This document shows positions 8,732-16,135 of a stretch of DNA of 64,000 nucleotides, piece by piece. Origin of the DNA: an uncultured Pelagibacteraceae bacterium. GTDB taxonomy: Bacteria; Pseudomonadota; Alphaproteobacteria; Pelagibacterales; Pelagibacteraceae. The position numbers and the translations under genes were made by a program. The stretch is from assembly GCA_902565385.1 (NCBI GenBank), contig CACFEW010000002.1:1-64000 (forward strand), written 5' to 3'. Under the pieces are notes generated by a model. It saw only the letters and a program-made list of their open reading frames with translations, did no database searches and was not told the DNA's origin. Position 1 is the first letter of the stretch, and every line of letters begins with the position of its first letter.

Positions 8732-9169
8732 TTAAAAATTATTTTCACCTTTTGCATTTAAGGTTAAATTAGTACTGCCACAAGCATTGTCACTAACGTT
8801 ACAGGCTTTGACTACGTATCCAACTTGTGATCCTGACTCTGTTTGCACATGAGTACAAAACCAATATTTTTCGACATCAATAGATTCAGCCCCATCAAAT
8901 AAATTTGTATTTATTGCTGATGTGTTTGCTGCGCTTGGGGTACAGGATGCTTCTCCGTAATACTCTCCAACTATCGAATAATATTCAGTTTGCATTAATG
9001 CAATTTGTTGCATTGCATTTTGAGCAGAAGTTTTTCGTGCTCCATCAACGTATCCATTATACGCAATTGTACCAATGGAGGCGAGGGCGCCTATGATCGC
9101 CACCACCACCAAAAGTTCAATTAGAGAAAAACCAGATTTATTAATTTTGCACAAATCTTTATCTCTCAA
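8732..9169 (-). CDS. Type IV prepilin-like protein (PilE/minor pilin type)
   Basis: 145 residues with a class III leader: a short basic leader ending KSG, then the mature start FSLIELLVVVAIIGALASIG, with Glu at mature position 5. The processing site is G13/F14. The start codon is a TTG. The globular part has four cysteines (CTP, FCTH, ACN, ACGS), so a disulfide-bonded D-region is likely. Its first ~35 mature residues nearly match those of the next pilin upstream, so the two are probably paralogues. PilD (20522-21271) would process it. It may be a second major subunit or a PilE-like minor pilin. Confidence 0.85.
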   Translation of the reverse strand: MRDKDLCKINKSGFSLIELLVVVAIIGALASIGTIAYNGYVDGARKTSAQNAMQQIALMQTEYYSIVGEYYGEASCTPSAANTSAINTNLFDGAESIDVEKYWFCTHVQTESGSQVGYVVKACNVSDNACGSTNLTLNAKGENNF

Positions 9170-9188
9170 AATAGATTAGCCTAACTAC

Positions 9189-9644
9189 TTACTCGATAGT
9201 TAATGTCTGATTGTATGTATTTTCTCCGTCATTCATGACAAGTGTAACATCATCAGGCGCGGCCGTAGTAACAACTACATATAATAATCCTTTTGATAAA
9301 CTGTCACCTGTAGGTACTGTTGCTGCTGATGTAGCTGCTTTTGCTCCACCCCAAGGATTTCTATCTTCAGATATACCTACAAAAGCACTTTGTACAAGTG
9401 CTCCAGTCATCGTATCACCACAAGCTACAGTTCCTAAAACAGTATCAGTATCGTCTACAACGCATTTTGCCAATTCTGCAGCAACATATTTAACTGCACC
9501 CGCGTGTATAGATTTTGCTGCATTCTTTTTTGCAGCAGCTGTGTAACCATTATATGCAACGACACCAACTGCAGCTAGTGCTCCAATAATTGCCACCACA
9601 ACTAATAATTCAATTAGCGTAAAGCCTTTTTCTCTTTTTTTCAT
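9189..9644 (-). CDS. Type IV major-pilin candidate
   Basis: 151 residues. The leader MKKREKG is followed by FTLIELLVVVAIIGALAAVGVVAYNGYTAAAKK, a canonical N-methylated pilin N-terminus with Glu5. Two cysteines (KCVVDD and VACGD) could form a disulfide loop. The start is preceded by a strong GGAGG ribosome-binding site, unusually good for this genome and in keeping with an abundant product. It is the first gene after the divergent intergenic region shared with the STAS gene. The Ala/Thr/Gly-rich composition and small size support a role as the main pilus subunit (MshA/PilA type), though this is inference. Confidence 0.85.
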   Translation of the reverse strand: MKKREKGFTLIELLVVVAIIGALAAVGVVAYNGYTAAAKKNAAKSIHAGAVKYVAAELAKCVVDDTDTVLGTVACGDTMTGALVQSAFVGISEDRNPWGGAKAATSAATVPTGDSLSKGLLYVVVTTAAPDDVTLVMNDGENTYNQTLTIE

Positions 9645-9790
9645 AAGCCTCCAAATAAATTTATAATAGATTCATATTACAAATTTTTAGTTTATTAAAG
9701 TATGAACTATGGTCAAAAAATAGAGAAAAATCAACAAAAGTTAATATTAGGATTTTACTAATTTATAAATAATGCTATCAATTAACACTT

Positions 9791-10090
9791 ATGAGCTACA
9801 AAGTTACTGAAGAAGGCAATATTTCAACTGTCTATTTAAACGGTGAAATAGATATGGATGTTACCGAAAAGGCAAAAGAAGTTATATTGCCTATAGTTGA
9901 GACAGGGAAAGAAGTTCACCTAAACTTAAAAGATGTATCATACATGGACTCTTCAGGTATTTCTGTTTTAATTGAAAGTCATCAAAAGGCTCTAGAGAAT
10001 AACACTAAAGTTGTAGTTAAAGAAGTAAGCAAATCTGTTTTAAAAGTTATTATGATGGCGAAACTTGAGCAGATTCTTAACCTTGAATAA
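9791..10090 (+). CDS. STAS-domain anti-sigma factor antagonist (RsbV/SpoIIAA type)
   Basis: A 99-residue single STAS domain. The phosphorylation loop YMDSSGISVL is intact; by analogy with SpoIIAA the phosphoacceptor is Ser55, the second serine. It overlaps by one base (TAATG) the downstream HATPase gene, the usual arrangement of antagonist and kinase. Two PP2C phosphatases in the window (3689-5740 and 19076-20506) are the natural enzymes to dephosphorylate it. It is divergent from the major-pilin candidate gene across 146 bp. In this class the unphosphorylated STAS protein sequesters the kinase and frees its client. Confidence 0.88.
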   Translation: MSYKVTEEGNISTVYLNGEIDMDVTEKAKEVILPIVETGKEVHLNLKDVSYMDSSGISVLIESHQKALENNTKVVVKEVSKSVLKVIMMAKLEQILNLE

Positions 10091-10503
10091 TGAATATAGA
10101 AGAGTCTAAAGATTTTTTAGTCAGCACAGCAAGTTTAAAAGAAGTGAGAGTCTTTTCTAGAGAAGTATTTGAAAAATTGAAACTGGAACAAGATTTAAAA
10201 GACGAATTAGTTTTAGCTATTGCTGAAGCAGCACAAAACATTGTTAAACACGGCTATAAAGATGTTGAAAACACTAATGATAGAATGGAAATTAAGATTT
10301 CTTTAAAGGATGGGGATCTTGAAATAGGTTTTTTTGATAAAGGTAAACCAGTTATACCAGAAAATATTCAACATAGAAAACTTGACGATATAAAACCAGG
10401 TGGACTTGGAACTTTTTTTATTAAACAGATTATGGATGATGCTGTTTTTAAAAAGGACCAACAAAAATGGGTTAACCACTTAGTTCTTACCAAAAAAATT
10501 TAG
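10090..10503 (+). CDS. HATPase serine kinase / anti-sigma factor (RsbW/SpoIIAB type)
   Basis: 137 residues of the GHKL ATPase fold: N-box ELVLAIAEAAQNIVKHGY (Asn50), G1-like DKGKP near 83, and G2-like PGGLGTFFI near 103. This is the RsbW class that phosphorylates a STAS partner and binds a client, classically a sigma factor. No extra sigma factor is encoded nearby and only rpoH is visible, so the client is unknown. Its TAG stop overlaps, in opposite orientation, the TAA stop of pilC (10500-10503), which places the pair physically inside the pilus cluster. Confidence 0.87.
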   Translation: MNIEESKDFLVSTASLKEVRVFSREVFEKLKLEQDLKDELVLAIAEAAQNIVKHGYKDVENTNDRMEIKISLKDGDLEIGFFDKGKPVIPENIQHRKLDDIKPGGLGTFFIKQIMDDAVFKKDQQKWVNHLVLTKKI

Positions 10504-11738
10504 CCGATTAAGGCACCAACATTAAATATTGGTGAGTACATCGCTATCATTAGTCCACCAATCATTAGTCCCATAAAAACAATCATTATCGGCTCTATTA
10601 AACTAGACATATTATCAACAGCAGTATCAAACTCAGCTTCATAATAGCTTGCAACTGAGTTAAACATTTCATCTAATTGTCCAGTTTGCTCACCGACTGA
10701 AATAAGTTGACTAAATGTTGGAGGAAATAATGGTTCTTTTAAAAAAAGTTTTGTAAGAGTGTCTCCTGAAAAAACACCTTTTTTCACATTCTCTAAAGCT
10801 TCAGTTACCACAACATTGCTACTAACAGATTTTGCAATTTCTAAACTTTCTAATAAGTTTACACCTGCAGCACTAAGATTACCCATTATTAAAGAAATTC
10901 TAGCAAGTAATGATTTTAAAATTAATTCCCCAAAAACTGGCAACTTTAAAACTCTTCCATGCCACATGTATTTTATTTTTTCATTTTTTGTCGTTAAATA
11001 TCTAAATAACACAAAGCCGCCGATTAAAGAAAAAAGCAATACCATACCACCAGTCCCTCTTAAAAAATCACTCATTCCCATTATAATTGCTGTTGGTTTT
11101 GGTAATGCAATTCCCATTCCATCATACATTTGCGCAAATACAGGTACAACCTTAATAAGCATGAATGCACTGACTGTAATTGCAACAGTAAACATTATAC
11201 TTGGGTACATTAAAGCACTTTTAATTTTTTTCTTGATATTTTCTTTTTTTTCTAATGAGTCTACAATTTTAAGAAGAAATACATCAAGCTTACCACTGGC
11301 TTCTCCTGCTTTAATTAAGTTGCAGTATACATTGTCAAAATACTCCGGATATTTTTCAAAGCATTTAGATAAAGTAACACCTCCTTCAAGACTTTTTCTT
11401 ATATCTTCAATCATTTCTTTTATAGACTCACCCTCAAGCTGATCTCTTAACATGCCAAGCACTTCTAAAATAGGAAGACCTGCTTTAACCATTGTTGCAA
11501 ATTGTTTGGAAAAAATTAGAATTTCTTCGACTTTAACCTTTTTTTTGCCAAAGAGAGAAAGTCCTTTACCTTTTGATTTTTTTTTATCTGCCGTTTTTTT
11601 CTTTGAGGATCTTATTAAATTAGTGATTATGACCTTTTGCTCTTTAAGTTTAAAAGACGCTTCTTCCTGATTTAGAGCTTCTATTTCTCCCTCAACATAT
11701 TTTCCTGCAGAAATTCCTTTATAAGTAAAAGCTTCCAT
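10500..11738 (-). CDS. pilC: Type IV pilus inner-membrane platform protein PilC/GspF (MshG type)
   Basis: 412 residues with two GspF domains (about 70-195 and 275-400), each with the typical FSKQFATMVKAGLPILEVL or LLARISLIMGNLSAAGVNLLESL motif. Three membrane segments lie near 170-190, 225-245 and 385-405. An N-terminal MEAFTYKGISAGKYVEGEIEA matches the family start. It forms the inner-membrane platform that couples to the PilB and PilT ATPases. The gene starts 9 bp after pilB in one operon. It carries a lysine-rich insert (about 45-65) before the first GspF domain. Confidence 0.95.
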   Translation of the reverse strand: MEAFTYKGISAGKYVEGEIEALNQEEASFKLKEQKVIITNLIRSSKKKTADKKKSKGKGLSLFGKKKVKVEEILIFSKQFATMVKAGLPILEVLGMLRDQLEGESIKEMIEDIRKSLEGGVTLSKCFEKYPEYFDNVYCNLIKAGEASGKLDVFLLKIVDSLEKKENIKKKIKSALMYPSIMFTVAITVSAFMLIKVVPVFAQMYDGMGIALPKPTAIIMGMSDFLRGTGGMVLLFSLIGGFVLFRYLTTKNEKIKYMWHGRVLKLPVFGELILKSLLARISLIMGNLSAAGVNLLESLEIAKSVSSNVVVTEALENVKKGVFSGDTLTKLFLKEPLFPPTFSQLISVGEQTGQLDEMFNSVASYYEAEFDTAVDNMSSLIEPIMIVFMGLMIGGLMIAMYSPIFNVGALIG

Positions 11739-11747
11739 TTATTTGTT

Positions 11748-13496
11748 TTAGCTTGATAAAACTCTTTCAAACTCTCTAAAATTAAGATCCCCGTTAGCTA
11801 TCATCCTTCTGCCCATATCTTGCATAGTTTGAAAGCCCTCTTTTACAGCGATCTCTCTTAGTTCTGGTGTTGTTGCTTGTCTTAATATTGCTTCTTTGAT
11901 TGGTTTTGAAATAACCATAATTTCATAAATTCCTTGTCGACCTTTGTAACCTGTGTCTTTACACTTAGGACATCCTTTACCTTTAACTGCTTTCACACGA
12001 GAGGCTTGCTCTGGCGAAAATCCTAGATCAGTTAAAACTTTTGGTGTCACATCATCATCTGGAACTCTGCAATCTTTACAGTTTCGCCTTGCTAATCTTT
12101 GAGCTAAAACCATTTGAGTTGCAGCACTGATTAAATAATCAGGCGTTCCCATGTTTTGTAATCTAGTAATAGTACTAGGAGCATCATTTGTGTGAAGCGT
12201 ACTAAATACGAGGTGACCAGTTAAAGCAGCTTTTAAACCTATGTCCACTGTTTCTTTATCCCTCATCTCTCCAACTAAAATAATTTCTGGGTCTTGACGT
12301 AGGAATGATCTTAAGGCAGATGCAAAACTTAATCCAATATCGTCTTTAATTTGAACTTGTCCAACTCCATCAAGTTCATATTCTACTGGATCTTCAGCGG
12401 TTAAAATATTTAAATGAGGTTTGCTCACTTCTTTTAAAATACTATATAGAGTAGTTGATTTTCCCGAACCAGTTGGTCCTGTTACTAAAATAAGACCTTG
12501 TGTGCTATGTATTGCTTTCCTTAAATTTTGCAAATCAACGTCCTCAAAATTTAATTGCTCAAGAGTAATATCTCCTGCATCTTTATTTAAGATACGCATT
12601 ACAATTCTCTCATTATTTGCAGTTGGTAATACCGATAATCGAAGATCGACTACTTTACCGTCAATTTTAAAATTGATAGCTCCATCTTGCGGTAACCTTC
12701 TTTCAGCAATATCTAATTTTCCCATAATTTTAAAACGAGTTACTACTGCTCCGTAATTGTCATGAAGAAATTGTTTGTATTCCTCTTGTTCCTGCAGCAT
12801 TCCATCAAGTCTATACCTTACTCTTGAAGAAAATCTGTATGGCTCAATATGAATATCACTTACTCCCAACTTAATAGCATCGGCTACTACCGCAGTACTG
12901 AATTTAATAACCTCAGACTCGTTTTCTATTGCCTCAACATCTTCCTCAGGTTTTTTATCTAGAACTTCTCCAGCCTCTCCCAATTCCGAGTCAAAAGTTT
13001 TAGTTTTTTCTCTTTTTTCTTTTCTAATGGTTTCAGTAGTTACATCACCACTTTCATTTTGTAATTTTTGTATAAATTCTGAAATTTGAGAAACTTTGGC
13101 ACCATGAAGTTCAATATCTTTTTTTGTAATAGCTTTCAAATTTCTCATTAGCCCTAATTTTGAGCTATCTGAAATTGCTATATGTAAAACTTTTCCATCT
13201 ACCTTAAAAGGTGCAACAAAATTTACATTTATATAATTTGAAGGTAATACTGACTTGATCTCATCAGTAATTTGAACTTTTGATAGATCAATAGTATCTA
13301 GACTTTGCTCTTTAACCAATACATCTAAAATTTTGTTTTCATCAGTAAGTTTTAATTCAAAGACTGCATCGATCTGTGATTTATTTTTTTCGGTACTTAC
13401 TTTTTTTATATTAGGAAGATCTTTTCCAGATATAATGTCGTTATCAATCAATACGTTGATTAAATTTATTTCGCTTTCTCTGCTTATTTTTAACAT
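11748..13496 (-). CDS. pilB: Type IV pilus extension ATPase PilB/GspE (MshE type)
   Basis: 582 residues. An N-terminal MshEN/GspE-N region (about 1-145) is followed by a charged linker and the hexameric ATPase domain. Walker A is GPTGSGKST, the Asp box LTAEDPVEYEL follows, then Walker B ILVGEMRD and the His box TGHLVFSTLHTNDAP. A C-terminal zinc-binding tetracysteine (CKDC and CPKC) distinguishes it from PilT. It powers pilus polymerisation from the cytoplasm. It lies one base after the secretin gene and nine before pilC. The intact MshEN-like N-terminus raises the possibility of c-di-GMP binding, but I could not verify the ligand motif residue by residue. Confidence 0.95.
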   Translation of the reverse strand: MLKISRESEINLINVLIDNDIISGKDLPNIKKVSTEKNKSQIDAVFELKLTDENKILDVLVKEQSLDTIDLSKVQITDEIKSVLPSNYINVNFVAPFKVDGKVLHIAISDSSKLGLMRNLKAITKKDIELHGAKVSQISEFIQKLQNESGDVTTETIRKEKREKTKTFDSELGEAGEVLDKKPEEDVEAIENESEVIKFSTAVVADAIKLGVSDIHIEPYRFSSRVRYRLDGMLQEQEEYKQFLHDNYGAVVTRFKIMGKLDIAERRLPQDGAINFKIDGKVVDLRLSVLPTANNERIVMRILNKDAGDITLEQLNFEDVDLQNLRKAIHSTQGLILVTGPTGSGKSTTLYSILKEVSKPHLNILTAEDPVEYELDGVGQVQIKDDIGLSFASALRSFLRQDPEIILVGEMRDKETVDIGLKAALTGHLVFSTLHTNDAPSTITRLQNMGTPDYLISAATQMVLAQRLARRNCKDCRVPDDDVTPKVLTDLGFSPEQASRVKAVKGKGCPKCKDTGYKGRQGIYEIMVISKPIKEAILRQATTPELREIAVKEGFQTMQDMGRRMIANGDLNFREFERVLSS

Positions 13497-13497
13497 T

Positions 13498-15039
13498 TTA
13501 CAAAACTCTCGGAGCGATAAATATTAATAATTCATCCATACTATCGCCTTTTGTTTGACCTTTAAACAAATTTCCCACCACAGGTACGTTTGCTATGCCT
13601 GGAAGGTTTTCTTTTGTACTAAATACTCTATTTTTCTTTATTCCACCAATTACAACAATATCTCCGTCTGCAATTAACAGCTTAGTTTTGATTGTCATTG
13701 TATTTATCCCTGGTTCTCCTGCAACTGCTCTATTAACAGAGTCATTATTAACGCTCACGTTCATAAGCACATTGCCATCACCAATAATACTGGGTGTTAC
13801 CTCTAATTTTAATACGGCAGGTTTAAAAGACGTATTGGCTCCTTCAGAACCAGTAGCTTGGAATTGAACTTCTTCACCTTGAGTAATAATTGCTACTTGG
13901 TTATCTAAAGTAAATACCTTTGGATTTGAAATAGTTTTACCCAAACCTCTTTTCTCTAAAGCTTGTATCTCAGCTTTTAATACTCCTGAACCTGTTCTTT
14001 TTAAAATACCTATCCCGCTTGTTGCACCTGCTGCTGAAGCTGTGAAATCAGCAACCGAGTCTGATGCTCCTCCAAGAGCTGCACTCGAGGATGTTATTGC
14101 ATTGTTTGCTGTTGTTCCTCCAATTATTCCACCTATGGACTCTGCTTGTCTTTGATACGCAGCACCTAATCTTGTTCCTAACGCTTTTTCGAATTCTGAA
14201 TCAGCTTCAACGATGAAAGCTTCTATTAAAACTTGTTTAGTTCTAACATCAATTTCAGCAATTATGTTTTCTACAACATCTAAATCTTCACTTTTTCCTC
14301 TAACTATAATTGATCTAGTTGTTATTTCCTCAGTAATTTGTATGGTTGAAAAATTATCATCGTTATTAGCAAACAATTCTAATATTGTGGATTTTGCTTG
14401 AGCAGGTGCAATATAATATAGTCTAAAAATTTCTGAAACGATTGGTTCAACTGAATCCTCTAATTCTACTTTTTTCTTAACAGCAGCTGCTCTTGAAGAT
14501 TTATAATTTTCTTGTGCAGTTAATGTTGACGGTGAGTGAACTCTTATTAAATTACTTGCAACATCAATATCAGCTGCAAAATTTTTCATATCCAATAAAG
14601 CATTAAATGCTTTATCCCATGGGACATTAACTAATTCTGCACTTATTGATCCAGCAACTTCATCACCAACTAATATATTTATTTCTCCAATCTTTCCCAT
14701 CAACATCATGGCTTCTTTGTAATCAAGATTTTTAAATTTAAAACTGACCGACTGTTTCAAAGATTTGAAATCCTCAGGAATCAGTAAATAGTTTCTTTTT
14801 GTTTGAGATGAAATTTTTTTTCTTTTCTTTAATTTAGTAGTATCACCCAAAACAGGTTGTGGGCCCATTTCGACAGTTCTGTCTAGTTCTTCCTTACCTT
14901 TTTTTCTTATATCATCTTTAATTAGAGGGGTAGGATGTTTAAAATCTTTTGATTTAGAGAATTTACCTTGGGTACAACCGTTTAAAAAAACGAACGAAAA
15001 AATTAATAAAGCAAGAAATCTAAAGTATTTAGTATTCAC
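13498..15039 (-). CDS. mshL: Lipoprotein secretin, PilQ/MshL type
   Basis: 513 residues. A lipoprotein signal ends in LNGC, with Cys22 as the predicted lipidated residue. A STN/secretin-N region (about 90-240) has the repeated SIIVRGKSEDLDVVENIIAEID motif. The C-terminal secretin core (about 250-513) includes VLIEAFIVEA, SNPKVFTLDNQVAIITQGEEV, the IADGDIVVIGGI strand and the final DELLIFIAPRVL. It forms the outer-membrane pilus exit pore. The lipobox and compact N-terminus resemble MshL more than the AMIN-containing PilQ. Its start overlaps the pilP-like stop by 11 bases. Confidence 0.92.
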   Translation of the reverse strand: MNTKYFRFLALLIFSFVFLNGCTQGKFSKSKDFKHPTPLIKDDIRKKGKEELDRTVEMGPQPVLGDTTKLKKRKKISSQTKRNYLLIPEDFKSLKQSVSFKFKNLDYKEAMMLMGKIGEINILVGDEVAGSISAELVNVPWDKAFNALLDMKNFAADIDVASNLIRVHSPSTLTAQENYKSSRAAAVKKKVELEDSVEPIVSEIFRLYYIAPAQAKSTILELFANNDDNFSTIQITEEITTRSIIVRGKSEDLDVVENIIAEIDVRTKQVLIEAFIVEADSEFEKALGTRLGAAYQRQAESIGGIIGGTTANNAITSSSAALGGASDSVADFTASAAGATSGIGILKRTGSGVLKAEIQALEKRGLGKTISNPKVFTLDNQVAIITQGEEVQFQATGSEGANTSFKPAVLKLEVTPSIIGDGNVLMNVSVNNDSVNRAVAGEPGINTMTIKTKLLIADGDIVVIGGIKKNRVFSTKENLPGIANVPVVGNLFKGQTKGDSMDELLIFIAPRVL

Positions 15040-15457
15040 TTGTCTCCTTTATCTCATTCTTAAAATTCATTATTAAATAAGAGTCTGTTTCCTCTACCAA
15101 GAAAACAACTTCTTTTTGGTTCATATCTATAAGTTTAACCCCTTCGTTTACTTCTTCATTAATTTCAACAGTAACATTTTCTCCATCTTGATTAATTAAT
15201 GATATGAAACTATTGCTATCGGATTGAACTAGTCCAGTTAATTTATAAGTGAATATATCTAATCTTTTTTGTTCAGAGGATGTTGTTCCATCTGACAATA
15301 CTTTGACGCCACCACTTAAAGAGGCGTCTCCAACAAACGGATCATTTAACGGTAAAGGTTCTTCTTTACTTTTATTTTCATCTGCTTTTAATTCAACGCA
15401 TAAAAACATAACTAATAAAAATGTTATGCAGTTAAATAAACTTTTAGTAAAACTCAT
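15029..15457 (-). CDS. PilP/MshK-like periplasmic pilus alignment protein
   Basis: 142 residues with a signal peptide (CITFLLVMFLCVELKA), then a short low-complexity stretch and a small beta-rich domain (LTGLVQSDSNSFISLINQDGENVTVEINEEV...). This HR-domain-like pattern is seen in PilP and GspC homologues. It lies between the pilO-like gene and the secretin gene, overlapping both by about 11-14 bases, the syntenic place of pilP/mshK. It would link the PilN/PilO inner-membrane pair to the secretin. Sequence identity to known PilP is not obvious, so the name rests largely on position. Confidence 0.7.
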   Translation of the reverse strand: MSFTKSLFNCITFLLVMFLCVELKADENKSKEEPLPLNDPFVGDASLSGGVKVLSDGTTSSEQKRLDIFTYKLTGLVQSDSNSFISLINQDGENVTVEINEEVNEGVKLIDMNQKEVVFLVEETDSYLIMNFKNEIKETSEY

Positions 15458-16133
15458 CTGCCAACCCCACTATTGTTAATACCCCAGATACATTTATCGC
15501 TCCAGTTGAATCAGTACTTTTTACCACTTTTACTGATTCTTTGTCAAAATTTAACATTTTATTAGATAAAGAGAGGGCTCGTTTAAACTTAATATAGCCA
15601 ATAAAATTGCCTCTTATTTCAAAACTTACGGGTATTTTATAATAAGCAATTTTTTTAATCTCTTCCTTTTTAGAGGCTTTCTTCTTCTTTTTGCTCGCCT
15701 TTTTCTTTTTCTTCGGATTTAATACTTCTGACTTTGTTACTACTTTAGGTTTACCTTTTTCAATTTTTGAAATTACAAGACCATTTATTGCAGCAAATTC
15801 ACTAAGATTTTGATATAAGCCCTCTACTTCAGCTCTAGAATGAAATAATGTCGAGTAATTGTCATATTGAGGTTTTAATTTTTTAATTTTCTTTTTAATA
15901 TTAGCAATATCGTTATTAAATTTAGTAATTTCTGCTTGTTTAGTTTTCATGTCATCAATCTTTGTTTTTTTGTCTTTTACGATTGGATTTAATATTGCGT
16001 AATAAATTATTAAAAAAACAATTATTGAACCCAGACTTATACCAATCTTAATAAGAGTTTTCTTGTCTGCAAAAGCTAGGACTTTTGCTTTTAAATCTTC
16101 CATATTCAAATTTTTTAATTCATTTAAATCCAT
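15444..16133 (-). CDS. PilO/MshJ-like inner-membrane pilus protein
   Basis: 229 residues. A short cytoplasmic N-terminus precedes one membrane segment (about 30-50, IGISLGSIIVFLIIYYAIL) and a periplasmic coiled coil (about 55-105, DKKTKIDDMKTKQAEITKFN...). A ferredoxin-like periplasmic domain with YYKIPVSFEIRGNFIGYIKF follows, typical of PilO. A lysine-rich insert (KKKKKASKKKKKASKK) interrupts the periplasmic part around residue 145. It lies two bases downstream of the PilM-PilN fusion and overlaps the pilP-like start. It is expected to pair with the PilN half of the fusion. Confidence 0.82.
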   Translation of the reverse strand: MDLNELKNLNMEDLKAKVLAFADKKTLIKIGISLGSIIVFLIIYYAILNPIVKDKKTKIDDMKTKQAEITKFNNDIANIKKKIKKLKPQYDNYSTLFHSRAEVEGLYQNLSEFAAINGLVISKIEKGKPKVVTKSEVLNPKKKKKASKKKKKASKKEEIKKIAYYKIPVSFEIRGNFIGYIKFKRALSLSNKMLNFDKESVKVVKSTDSTGAINVSGVLTIVGLADEFY

Positions 16134-16135
16134 AA

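Noticed and set aside
10759..11442. A 227-codon ORF antisense to pilC
   Set aside because: The minus-strand frame is a clear PilC with two GspF domains; the antisense frame shows no recognisable domain and no ribosome-binding context.
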